A DNA stretch of 31,651 nucleotides. Origin: Nemertoderma westbladi. Lineage: Eukaryota > Xenacoelomorpha > Nemertodermatida > Nemertodermatidae. Positions 21,809 through 31,172 of this stretch are shown piece after piece (the stretch's first letter is position 1; the number at the start of each line of letters is the position of its first letter). Position numbers and translations under genes: made by a program. Below the pieces are notes generated by a model that did not search any database, was not told the origin of the DNA, and was given only the letters and a program-made list of their open reading frames with translations. The DNA lies in assembly GCA_032718475.1 (NCBI GenBank), contig JAUCBJ010006385.1:1-31651 (forward strand), in the 5' to 3' direction.

Positions 21809-21941
21809 TTATGGATATTCGTAAAATTGTACTGAAGGTCACTGTGCCGTAGTACTGTGTACCGTACTGCACTACTGGCTGGTACAGCTACATGTAACTA
21901 GAGAATGCAGGATTGTATAGTATAGTGTTATTGTTTACGGC

Positions 21942-21954
21942 GTTGCGTGGTTAC
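21942..21954 (-). promoter_or_regulatory. Possible RFX X-box upstream of IFT20
   Basis: GTTGCGTGGTTAC lies about 134-146 bp before the IFT20 ATG. It approximates the RFX X-box of ciliary genes (GTNRCC, 1-3 nt, RGYAAC) with one mismatch in each half and a 1-nt spacer. The distance is typical, but the match is weak. Confidence 0.3.
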
Positions 21955-22249
21955 ACGGTAATGTTTCTTTGCACCAAAGAACTCTGCCTGTACAAGTGCA
22001 CAGTTGTTGTTGCGCAGAGTTAATATTGATAATGCAAGAAGGGCAACTAACACTATGTTCATAATTAAATATAATAACTTGTGGAATTTGATATTTTTTT
22101 GTTATAAATTTAGTTACTAAATTATTAAGGATGTTAAGATTAAGATAGTTACTAAAAGTTATTAAATTTTGTAGTTTATGTCGATAATGAGGGAATATTT
22201 CAGATATAATGCTAGTCTAATTTAATCTGTTTAATTCAAAGGGCAGTGA

Positions 22250-22370
22250 TTTTTTATGTCCTTTTATTTGACTTTTTTGTCCTCCTTTTTTTTACGAATT
22301 GTGCATAATGACTTTTGTTGTCCTTTTAATGACTTTTGTTGTCCTCTTAATGACTTTTTATGTATGTATT
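22250..22370. repeat. Short 20-bp tandem repeat
   Basis: AATGACTTTTGTTGTCCTNTT repeats at 22308, 22328 and, in diverged form, 22348 with a 20-bp period. Related TGACTTTTTTGTCC and TTATGTCC sequence lies just upstream. Confidence 0.6.
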
Positions 22371-22390
22371 TCTTCAAACTGTCAGACTGC

Positions 22391-22516
22391 TGATTTCTGG
22401 ACTGTCAGACAGCTGATTTTCATAACATTCATCTCAGAACATTCAAAATTTGTTGATTTCTGGTCTGTCGGACAGTTGGTTTCACTATGCCTGTGCCAAA
22501 ACATTCCATGATTTAT
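22391..22516. repeat. 63-bp tandem duplication
   Basis: TGATTTCTGG followed by CTGTCAGACAGCTG / CTGTCGGACAGTTG occurs at 22391 and 22454. ACATTC and related flanks are in register over 63 bp. The two copies are diverged. Confidence 0.5.
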
Positions 22517-22594
22517 AGACTATGAGATAGAATTCCGATAATCGATTACCACATGACGTAGCAAAACACTCATTTTATAGCCAAAAACAATTAC

Positions 22595-23190
22595 CAATTG
22601 ATGGAAAGGAGCAGGTTAAGGCCGGATTTTCTAACCAAAACAATAAACAGTCACTTTACCAAATCAGGGAAAGGAGCAGGTTACAGAGGCGGGATTTTCG
22701 AACCAAAACAATAAACGATCATTTAACTAATTGAGGGAAAGGAGCAGGTTACAGAAACGGGATTTTCTAACCAAAACAATAAACGATAACATTACCAATT
22801 GAGAGAAAGGAGCAGGTTACAGAGGCGGGATTTTCTAACCAAAACAATAAACAGTCACTTTACCAAATCAGGGAAAGGAGCAGGTTACAGAGACGGGATT
22901 TTCTAACCAAAACAATAAACGATAACATTACCAATTGGGAGAAAGAAGCAGGTTACAGAGGCGGGATTTCCTAACCAAAACAATAAACGATCACTTAATT
23001 AATTGAGGGAAAGGGGCAGGTTACAGAGGCGGGGTTTTCTAACCAAAACAATAAACAGTCACTTTACAAAATGAAGGAAAGGAGCAGGTTACAGAGGCGG
23101 GCCTTTCTAACCAAAACAATAAACGGTCACTTTACCAAATCAGGCAAGGGAGCAGGATACAGATGAGGCGAGATTTTCTAACCAAAACAA
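22595..23190. repeat. 68-bp minisatellite, 9 units
   Basis: The GGAAAGGAGCAGGTTACAGA core recurs with the GCAGG element at 22611, 22676, 22744, 22812, 22880, 22948, 23016, 23084 and 23152. The spacing is 65 bp once and 68 bp for the rest. Each unit continues with GGGATTTTCTAACCAAAACA and ATAAAC. A variable 20-bp segment falls into three types (CAGTCACTTTACCAAATCAG, CGATCATTTAACTAATTGAG, CGATAACATTACCAATTGAG) used in the order A, B, C, A, C, B, A, A. The period is not a multiple of three and no open frame spans it. Confidence 0.95.
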
Positions 23191-23400
23191 CCGGTCAGCC
23201 GGTAGGCCTACCAGTACCGTATTTAAATGGTAGGCTACACAGTAGGCCTACAGCAGTACCGGTGCCGATACCGGTACTAAAATACAGAAATGCCTGCTTT
23301 ATACCTACATCTGTACATACAATACAGCAAAATAGTGCTATATATACTAATACCGGTACTGATAGCCTGAGAGAACAGCAGTAGAGAAACCGGTGGCATG
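23190..23400. other. Cluster of CCGGTA and TAGGCCTA short palindromes
   Basis: Right after the 68-bp array there is a patch with repeated ACCGGTA/TACCGGT and GTAGGCCTAC motifs. No coding content is credible. Confidence 0.45.
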
Positions 23401-24412
23401 GAACCTAACATTAGATTTTTGGAGGACATAAAAAATAAAAAAAAAGACAAAAAAAGGATTTAAACGGACAATAAAAATTATTTATTGCGAATTTAAAGTA
23501 TAACAGGTCCATGCAACTTTTCAAGTAAGAAAGTTCCAAAGTAATACCCCCGCCCCACCATCTTTGTTTGATATTAATCGTAGCTTTAACCTTTAAGTAA
23601 CTTGTAATTGCATGCCTCCATTCTTTTAAAGGGGGGAGGGGGGGGGGTTGACTAATTAACTAAAAATTGTCGTTCCCTTTATTTAGGGGACTTCATATTA
23701 TCCAAATCTATCGATTGGATGTAGGCCTATACAATAAGTGGATAAAAAATTTTTCGAAATTTTAAATTTTTACCTATAAGTAACATAATTTATGAAAGTA
23801 TTTTTTAAAATGCAAAAGCTCATAGAGGGGTGGTCATCATGTTCCCAAAATATCATAATTTGTGCACAGGGGGTCATGAAGCGACTGTATTGCCAGAATT
23901 TTGATAAATGCTCATGCCCAAAAATGTTTTGAAAAAAACAACATTTTGTTGCCACATTTTTTATACATTCTAAATTTTACACTTTTTAACCTGTTTCAGC
24001 AACCACAAACAAAATGAAAAAAATGGTTATAGGATGTGTTAAGCATTACACAATCATCATTCATGCCAAATTTCACGCGAATTCGTTCATTTTTCGAAAA
24101 GCCTTTGCAATTTGAAATTTATAAATTGCATACGCCAGAAAATGCATTTAAAGTTTATTTTGTAACTTGTAACTTTATTGATTTCCTTCACTTACAACAA
24201 AATATTAATCGCACTTAGTGACGGGGGGGGGGGGGGGGGGGGTGGAGCTGGGGTGCGTTTTGTTACTCAATTTTTTTTATAATTTATTCAATTGTTTGCT
24301 TTTATTTTTAATGACTAATGTTTGTGGACAGTAAACTACAGCTATTTAAATACCACCGAGGTGTTATCTACTTGCAGGACGTTAGAAATTTTATAGTAAT
24401 TGAAAACAAATT
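23401..24412. other. AT-rich non-coding stretch with two G runs
   Basis: About 1 kb without recognisable genes. G runs are at 23631-23647 (interrupted by one A) and 24223-24242 (20 G). Confidence 0.6.
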
Positions 24413-24674
24413 TCAATTTTTGGAAGTAGATAGCGAATTTAGTAGATGCATTTTGTAGGTCTTGGAGAAGGTTTGCTTTGTTTTTTTGAACTTGGTATCA
24501 GCGGGGTTGGAGTTCCAGATTGTTGGGCCCTGGTAGCGAATAATAGAACGTTGGGAAGAATCAAGTCGGACTTTAGGAACTATGAAACCAGAGGTGATAG
24601 CCAAGCGAGTGGAGTAGCCGTGAGATATTTTTTTGAAAATTTTACCTATGGGAGAAGAGGAGGGAATTGTGTTG
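24413..24674 (-). mobile_element. 3' fragment of a LINE ORF2 (C-terminal domain)
   Basis: On the minus strand the frame contains FKKISHGYSTRLA, IVPKVRL and SIIRYQGPTIWNSNP, followed by a helix-forming FSKTYKMHLLN and a stop. The YSTR ... RYQGP-IWNSLP pattern is the standard C-terminus of CR1/L2/Jockey-type LINE reverse transcriptases. The fragment ends abruptly at the edge of the 24675-26820 insert and continues on the other side of it. Confidence 0.85.
24669..24674. repeat. Left 6-bp GTGTTG duplication at the nested insert
   Basis: GTGTTG stands at the left edge of the 2.1-kb insert and again at 26821-26826 on the right. Collapsing the two copies joins the LINE frame on either side without a shift. 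A third GTGTTG is inside the insert at 25944-25949, so part of the motif may belong to the element. Confidence 0.65.
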
Positions 24675-24822
24675 TGGGGCGAGCGACGAAAGTAAGCGAG
24701 CTTAGCATACAGGTACCCCTAACTCAATCGGTGTGTCTGTGGGGCGAGCCACGAAGTGAGTGAGCCTTAGCGTAGTGGTACCATTAATCAACCTGTCGTT
24801 CTGTCGCTTTTTTTGCAGTGTT

Positions 24823-25217
24823 CAATTTTAAACGTTAATAACTCGGCCAATCTTTGATGAAATCTATCCAAACTTGGTACACATGTTGTTTGGCAAACGT
24901 TTAGAAATTTTCCAAGTTGAATTTTCGTGTGGCCTTCGAGAAGCTAAGATAATAGCAGTTAATTAGTTAATTAAATTGATTACGGTAAAAACAGCACTTT
25001 CAACCTGCCTGTTAAAGGAAATTAATTATTTTACAGTAAGACTTCAATGATTATACTTAAAAATTATACAGATGTAATCCACATACCCAATTCTATTATA
25101 GTTTTTAATTAGTTCAAGTGATTTGCTTTAATAATTGTGTCTTTAATTGATCTAAAGTAATTAAAACGGCATAAAAAATTGATTCTCATTAAATACTGCT
25201 CATTTATTGGCCAACAT
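24823..25217. repeat. Body repeat copy A
   Basis: Begins CAATTTTAAACGTTAATAAC and ends ATTGGCCAACAT. It is closely similar, by eye well over 80%, to copy B at 25962-26363 in the same orientation. Confidence 0.9.
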
Positions 25218-25961
25218 GCAAGTTGGCTGGTACATAGATGGGAAGGATGTGTGTGTAAGGCAGCCAGTTGCTGGGAATGCCAGTGGAGGGGGGATTGTAT
25301 GTAACTAACCACACGGCTGGTAGAGAGATTGGCCAACTAGACCTAACGAGATTGAAACCTGCATTCCCTACCTCCTATTATAACACTATAGAGTCTGTGT
25401 TATTTAGTCTCAGGTAATAGACAGATCTCATTTAATGATTGTCAGTCAATAACATTACCACTGCAGAAGGCTTATATCCAAAATTGTTTATTTCTCAAAA
25501 TATTAGGCTTATTATTTTTTGATGGGATTTCTGTGTATTTTAATTGTCTAAGTTTTCAGAGGCATTAACAGTATATTAAATAAATTATTTGAATATCACT
25601 CATTACTGCATCGACTGTATTTAGTACTGCATTGATTATATTCCTATAAACCACCTGGCTTCGCATATTGAACGTGCGATTGGAAATAAGTTCGTGCTAC
25701 CCTTCCGTGGGTGGTAGATATCGCGGTTATGTATTGGTGGATGGGAAGGGTGGGGGGGGGGGGGGGGTACAGATTAAAAGGGCTGAACACATACTGTCCC
25801 TCTTTCTTTGATTGATTGACGGTGTGGTTAAATTTCTAAATATTACTAATTTATAAAGTTAAATACTGATTTTGTGATACAGTCGCTCGATTTTAATTTG
25901 TATCTCATAACTGGGCCTCGTGCTGCACGAAGGCCCCACGAACGTGTTGATCTGTCGTGTC

Positions 25962-26363
25962 CAATTTTAAACGTTAATAACTCAGCCAAATGTTAATGAA
26001 ATTTAACCAAACTTGGTACACATGTAGTCTGGCAAAAGTTTAGAAATTTTCCAAGTTGAATTTCCGTGTGGCCTTCGAGAAGCTAAGATAATAGCAATTA
26101 ATTAGTTAATTAAGTTGATTACGGTAAAAACTGCATTTTCAACAAGCCTGTTAAAGGAAATTAATTATTTTACAGTATAAGATTTAAATAATTATACTTA
26201 AAAATTATGCAGATGTAATCCACATACCCCATTCTACAGTATTATAGTTTTTAATTAGTTCAAGTGATTTGCTTTAATAAATGTGTCTTTAATTGATCTA
26301 AACGTAATTAAAGCAGCATAATTATTGAGTACAAATTTAATCCTGCCCATTATTGGTCAACAT
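25962..26363. repeat. Body repeat copy B
   Basis: Direct repeat of 24823-25217 with small indels, for example CATACCCCATTCTACAGTATT versus CATACCCAATTCTA. The two copies are about 1140 bp apart. Between them lies a 16-G run at 25752-25767. Confidence 0.9.
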
Positions 26364-26826
26364 AGTCTCTGTGGGGGTGTAGAGCTGCTAGCTGGCTCGG
26401 AGATGTTGGTGTAGCCTTACCAGAGGCCAATTGTACTGTAATAGGCAGCCAGTATTATTACTATAGCAACCCAGACATAACTCCAACCATACACTGCCTG
26501 TATTTCAATTCCTATTGACTCTATACTATAAATGTGGGGCGAGACACGTAGTCGGCGAGCCTTGGCATACGGTTCATATAGGGCAAATGGGGCATGTCCG
26601 TCTGTCTGTCTGTCCGTCTGTGTGGTAAATGTTTGAACGCGAATTTCTCGGCATCGCTGGTTCGGAATTGAACCAAACTTTGTAGGTAAGTAGTAGAGAG
26701 AAAGTTTAGAAAGTTTGTAAAGTTTGGTGAAAAATCATGCAGTCTGACGTCAGCTACTATCGCTCAATTTTAATCTGTATCTGATAACTGAGCCTCGTCC
26801 TGCGCGATGTCCCCACGAACGTGTTG

Positions 26827-27300
26827 GTAACATCGTACATAAGTGAAGCGGTTTGGTGATTGTAGAGTAGCTGACGAGGTAAGATGGATAACGATTTATA
26901 GATAGTGTTTGATGATGATCGGTAGTGAGAAAATGTGATGCATCGGATAATTTTTATTAATTTTGGTTCGTAAAGGTTTGAGAGAGGAGTGATAGGTTTT
27001 ACCCCAAATTAAAATGCCATATAGTAAATAAGGATGGCTGGATGGATTAGGGAGAAGTAAAGTTGGCGTAGAATGTTTAGAGGAAGTTTGTTGTCTGACA
27101 GCCAATCAGAGAGTGTATCGAGTTCAGAGTTAACGAAGTCAGCAAGTCATAGTAGGTTAGTATCCATAGCGTATAAGGTGGTGTCGTCAGCAAAGAGAGT
27201 AGCAAAAAGTCTAGTACAGTCAGGGAGATCATTCATATATAGGAGGAATATGATAGGGGATAGTGTAGCACCCTGGTCTGAATGGGGAGGTTGGACGAGA
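26827..27300 (-). mobile_element. LINE reverse transcriptase fragment with an internal deletion
   Basis: On the minus strand: QGATLSPIIFLLYMNDLPD (motif B), then LFADDTTLYAMD (motif C), then FVNSELDTLSDWLSDNKLPLN. This runs straight into ILRQLYFSLIHP, then YGILIWGKTYHSSL in a shifted frame, and MYDVTN at the left edge. NKLPLN and LYFSLIHP are normally separated by about 100 residues in this LINE class, so an in-frame internal deletion lies near 27075. The 5' part (fingers and endonuclease) is missing, as usual for truncated LINE copies. It pairs with the 24413-24674 fragment as one element. Confidence 0.85.
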
Positions 27301-27399
27301 TTTGGCCCTTGCAAATTTTGTTGTAAGGGTTTTCCGGGTCGGTGATTTCCTGTAATTTCTGAATTCAGTTTTCTCATTTGACAGCGTCATATCTGACTG

Positions 27400-28008
27400 A
27401 ATTGCTCTCTGTCTGTCCGTCAAAATATAACCGCCGACAGACAAAAAATGTGGATGATGTCATACATGAAATCTGACATCGGAAATGAAATCATCAACCA
27501 TGAAAACCGCCATAAAATGTTTTTAGCTAGTTGACGTGCTAACACCTGCCTCATTCTTATTACTTATTACTTCATATTACTTTGAAAGACAGATCGCCAG
27601 GCAGACAGAGGCATTACTTTGACAGGCAGATCGCTGGAAAGACAGAAAAACTGACAGACAAACATACAGATACATAGTAGGGCCTAGGTTTTGTTAAAAG
27701 TGAAATCAGCAACCAGGATAACCCCATAACAAAACATTTAGCTAATATAATGCTTTTCTTATATTTTGAAATACAGACCGTCAGACATAATAGACTTGGT
27801 AACAAATGAAAACTGACTTCGGAAATAAAATCAGCGACCAAGAAAACAACCATTAAAAAGTTTTAGCTATGTGGTATCATGGCCTACTTAAATATTTAAG
27901 TAGGCCATGGTGGTATGATTTATTTCTATTTGTATAGACATATCGTCGCACAGACAGTCAGACTGACAGAGAGACATAATAGACTGAAGATTGGAATTAA
28001 TTCAGCGA
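27400..28008. repeat. Degenerate repeat rich in GACAGACAGA, left of the 3.2-kb insert
   Basis: Blocks of the form GAAATCAGCGACCARGAAAAC, then CCATAA...TTTTAGCT, then GACAGACAGA occur at about 27455, 27700 and 27810, with spacing of roughly 100-250 bp. A perfect palindrome, CCTACTTAAATATTTAAGTAGG, lies near 27881-27902. The same block resumes at 31185-31300, so a larger repeat was split by the element at 28009-31184. Confidence 0.6.
27999..28008. repeat. Left 10-bp direct repeat AATTCAGCGA
   Basis: AATTCAGCGA directly precedes the 3.2-kb TIR element and recurs at 31185-31194 on the other side. It probably is a target-site duplication, with the caution that the host sequence is itself repetitive and contains similar ATCAGCGACC blocks. 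Confidence 0.6.
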
Positions 28009-28018
28009 TTGGGGGACG

Positions 28019-28038
28019 TTAGTGCCCGCGGGCACTAA
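28019..28038. repeat. 20-bp perfect palindrome, left terminus
   Basis: TTAGTGCCCGCGGGCACTAA is its own reverse complement. The same 20 bp stand at the right terminus, 31153-31172. It is a likely transposase-binding site or hairpin. Confidence 0.85.
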
Positions 28039-28139
28039 TGTCTCAGGACTTTAGTGCCCGCGAGTCATTAGTGCCCGGGAACCATGTCTGCAAGTGGGAC
28101 GTTAGTGCCCGCGAGTCATTAGTGCCCGCTTTGTATTTG

Positions 28140-29220
28140 GAAGTTAGTATAAGGCAATCCGTATTTCTTCTTACTTATACCCCATGTTGAGGAGTCGGTT
28201 CGGGAAAGTTAGTAGTAAAAAAAAAACAAGTTATTGTAAACTAACTAAAATCTTTATTCCGACAAACCTACAGTAGTAATATAATTTAATCCAAACCACA
28301 CAAACTAATTACAAAAGAATGAATATTAAGTCTAATACATAGAGTTTATATCCGTACATTGATTACGTAAAATACTTAGGTCGAACAGGTTATACATGGC
28401 AATAATGGTTTAAATGATGACACAATTAATTACGTAATTAATTACAATAAAGTGTTAAACCTGCAGTGATTATCAGATTGCAGTCAACATCAAAATAAGC
28501 AATAAACCAAAACAAGAACTTTGCTAATATCACAATAAATTAATTAGTAGTATCTACGACATCCCATTTAACCAAAGTCGTCCATTAATTAACATACACT
28601 AATTTAATTAATTAACTAAAAGTACTACTTTACTTTTAAATCGTCGACAAAATGTCACACAGTCGACTGAGTATTTTTCTTGAAATCATTAATTAATTAC
28701 TAAAATATATTAGTTAGTGCGTCCTCCGGCGATTATACTGTAGTACTGCACCTTGTTCTTTTTTTATTACACACTGTCTCCAGTAAAGTTAACAAATTAA
28801 GTATACTCAATGAAAAGTTGGTTACTTATAAACAATCAAACGCTGTTGCTTAATCCTCATTCCTTGAAAACTTTACCGCAAAACCAAATAATATATAAAT
28901 GCTACCATGTCTAACCGAGGTTAATATATTTTTTAATCATAAAAGATCCAAGTTGAAATTAAAATATTAAATAACGAGATGCGGGAACTAAAGACTGGAA
29001 AATTACCTTAGAAGTTTGAAGAAAGTATAAAGACCCGTTTGCATCAGCAGGAACTAAAGAAGCTGGAAATGTCTTCATTATTATTAATATTATTATATTA
29101 CTCGTTATCATTGTTAATGTGAAACATGTATTCACCGCTACACATATTCGACTGACTCTCCGCATTCCCCTTCACTATATATGGTGGCTGAATGTGGCGT
29201 GGCTAGTTTCAACCCCTTCG
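28140..29220. other. Interior of the TIR element, AT-rich, no gene
   Basis: About 1.1 kb with many stops in all frames and several TTAATTAA-like blocks. I recognise no protein or RNA family. Confidence 0.6.
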
Positions 29221-29224
29221 GTTC

Positions 29225-29350
29225 GGGGGGGGGGGGGGGGGGGGGGGGGCACACCAGTGCGAAAATGATACAGCCTTTAGCCGGATTTGAACCTGAGCAG
29301 CCAATCACTATTATGCACTGTATCCACTCGGACATTGTAATTTCGTACAA
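29225..29350 (-). mobile_element. tRNA-derived SINE trace with Pol III boxes
   Basis: On the minus strand GTCCGAGTGG (29324-29333) matches a tRNA A box of the Ser/Leu type. GGTTCAAATCC (29283-29293) matches a B box, with spacing close to that of a tRNA. The acceptor stem does not pair, so it is not a functional tRNA. A 25-base G run (plus, 29225-29249) follows downstream of the boxes. A tRNA pseudogene is the alternative. Confidence 0.6.
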
Positions 29351-30140
29351 TACATAGTATTCGACGCTTTACCTACGGTTACAGCCAATAGAGGGGAGCC
29401 TATGGGTCACCAATAACTTTGCTTAGGCTAAGATCTGCCCCAAAAAGAAACACTCTGTAACCCGCCATATGAAATTGGTATCTTTATTTACCCAACGGGT
29501 AGTATAAAATAAATAAAACCAATAAGTCGAAGAAAGATCGCAAAATGATTAAAGTAAGAATTAATTAAGAGAAATGAAGTGACGAATCTTGTAAGGACTG
29601 CAAGTGAAAAGCGAGACGCAGATGGGATAGATCGACCGGTAGAAGGCTGTATTGTAACGAGTGTAGAATATCTGTGGCGGGCGCGCCACAAAACCGACAG
29701 TAGCAGGAGTCAGAAGGCCTCCAACAAGAACTAATTGAACGCAGTTACTTGCTAATCCCGCACCAAATTAATATGACAAATTACAATATTATACAGTAAT
29801 TATGCAATATTTATAATATTGCAATTTAATATATTTATATTACAGTAGTTTACTACATGCTACATTTTACACCGAAATTAAACCATCACAACAACTGTAC
29901 AAAATAAAGTTTAAATAAAATTAACCAGAATTAGTTACAGTTGTACTCAAATTAAACTCTTACTATTTTACTTCAGTTCAGGGCGCGGAGTTCGTATCTA
30001 GTTAGGTTGTTTCGTCTCTAGTTAGTTTGGTTGGGTGACCTGAGGTCAACTCAACACGCCCTACCCCAAACTGTATCAAATCCGTTGTAAACTCGTTCTC
30101 CCTCAGGGAATCCATCCTTTACCTAATTCGGTAGGCCTTG
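29351..30140. other. Interior of the TIR element, no gene recognised
   Basis: About 800 bp of AT-rich sequence. A short palindrome, GTGGCGGGCGCGCCAC, stands at 29675-29690. The short open frames show no family features. Confidence 0.55.
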
Positions 30141-30508
30141 GTTTAATGGACTCTGTCGCCAACGTCCCAGGTTTAAAAGAGGCCATGATTCCGGGTTTAA
30201 TAGACTCCGTCGCCATCATTATGGGTTTAATAGACTCCGTCGCCATCGTTCTGGGTTTAATAGACTCCGTCGACATCCTTCCGGGTTCAATAGACTCCGT
30301 CGCCATCGTTCTGGGTTTAATAGACTCCGTCGCCATCGTTCCGGGTTTAATAGACTCCGTCGCCATCGTTCTGGGTTTAATAGACTCTGTCGCCATCGTT
30401 CCGGGTTTAATAGACTCCGTCGCCATCGTTCTGGCTTCTGGGTTTACAGGTTTAATATTCTCCGTCGCCATCATTCCGGGTTTGATAGACGCCGTCGCCA
30501 TCGTTCCT
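30141..30508. repeat. 30-bp minisatellite, about 12 units
   Basis: The unit is GGGTTTAATAGACTCCGTCG followed by CCATCGTTCT. One unit is extended by a small insertion near 30435-30450. Because 30 is a multiple of three, both strands stay open: minus strand 10-residue repeats of the form MATESIKPGT (30103-30501), plus strand GLIDSVAIVL (30146-30553). Neither has other signs of being a gene. The array lies inside the 3.2-kb TIR element. Confidence 0.93.
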
Positions 30509-31020
30509 TCTTTTAATAATCATCTTCTACCGGTATCTGATAGTCCAGAATAAATCCTTACCCTGTACCCCCTACGCCCTACCCCATGGGATGTTATCTC
30601 TCTGTCTGTCAGCGCAACAGCTCCTGTAGGTTGATAGGGCTGTTGTACTGTTGTAGGCCTGTGCGCTGTACATCAGTACATATGTAGCACCACATCTGTA
30701 ACGCACCAGACCAATACTGCAGTACACTGATTTCATCCAAGCCGCCATTGGTCAACGCCTAACAACCAACCAGCAGACAGTATTTGGTATTAAATTACTT
30801 TTAAGGTCGAAAATGGGGCGAAATTATCGGATTTTATTAATTAAAAAATGTAAAGTGTGCCTTCTAATAATACCTATCGTACTGGAAAGCGAGATTTTGC
30901 AGATTGTTTGATAAATTCGATATTTTCGTTGATCATTTCGTCATTTTCGTTATTTTCGGGTTTTATAACTATCCGTCTGGCCTCTAGTATTATTTATTAC
31001 ATATACTAATTAAGTCGCTA
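30509..31020. other. Right interior of the TIR element
   Basis: About 500 bp without a gene. It contains GCCGCCATTGGTCAA (30741-30755, an inverted CCAAT box) and a TTTTCGTTATTTTCG-rich patch near 30915-30960. A promoter role is possible but unsupported. Confidence 0.45.
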
Positions 31021-31152
31021 GGCGGGAACTAATGTCTCGCGGGCACTAATGTCTCGCGGGCACTAACGTCTCGCGGGCACTAACGTCCCATGGAACATTA
31101 GTGCCCGCGATAATGCGACTAAGTGACCGCGGGCACTAATGGTACTGAGACA

Positions 31153-31172
31153 TTAGTGCCCGCGGGCACTAA
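31153..31172. repeat. 20-bp perfect palindrome, right terminus
   Basis: Identical to the 20 bp at 28019-28038, in the inverted-repeat context of the element's right end. Confidence 0.85.

Larger units (their letters stand above)
24675..26820. mobile_element. 2.1-kb non-coding element inserted in a LINE
   Basis: The insert starts TGGGGCGAGCGACG and ends GTCCCCACGAAC. The TGTGGGGCGAG head occurs three times: 24673, 24739 and 26532. The tail, TCGCTCGATTTTAATTTGTA through CCCCACGAACGTGTTG, occurs twice: 25883-25949 and 26758-26826. Two copies of a roughly 400-bp body lie between them. The termini are weakly inverted (GTGGGG at both ends). No transposase is visible. The arrangement looks like a head-to-tail multimer of a small non-autonomous family with one head lost. 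The LINE frame fits together across the flanks, which shows that it is an insertion. Confidence 0.75.

Noticed and set aside
22595-23190. CRISPR-like repeat-spacer array
   Set aside because: The spacers are only three related types and the setting is metazoan. It is a minisatellite.
24446-24763. 105-codon plus-strand open frame
   Set aside because: It lies antisense to the LINE C-terminal fragment and runs across the insert boundary.
27881-27902. Terminator-like palindrome
   Set aside because: A perfect AT-rich palindrome inside a degenerate repeat; rho-independent termination does not apply here.
29283-29333. Functional tRNA gene
   Set aside because: A and B boxes are present, but the acceptor stem and cloverleaf do not pair.
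29138-29350. Proline-run minus-strand open frame
   Set aside because: The Pro run is the translated 25-G tract, and the rest covers a tRNA-like SINE trace.
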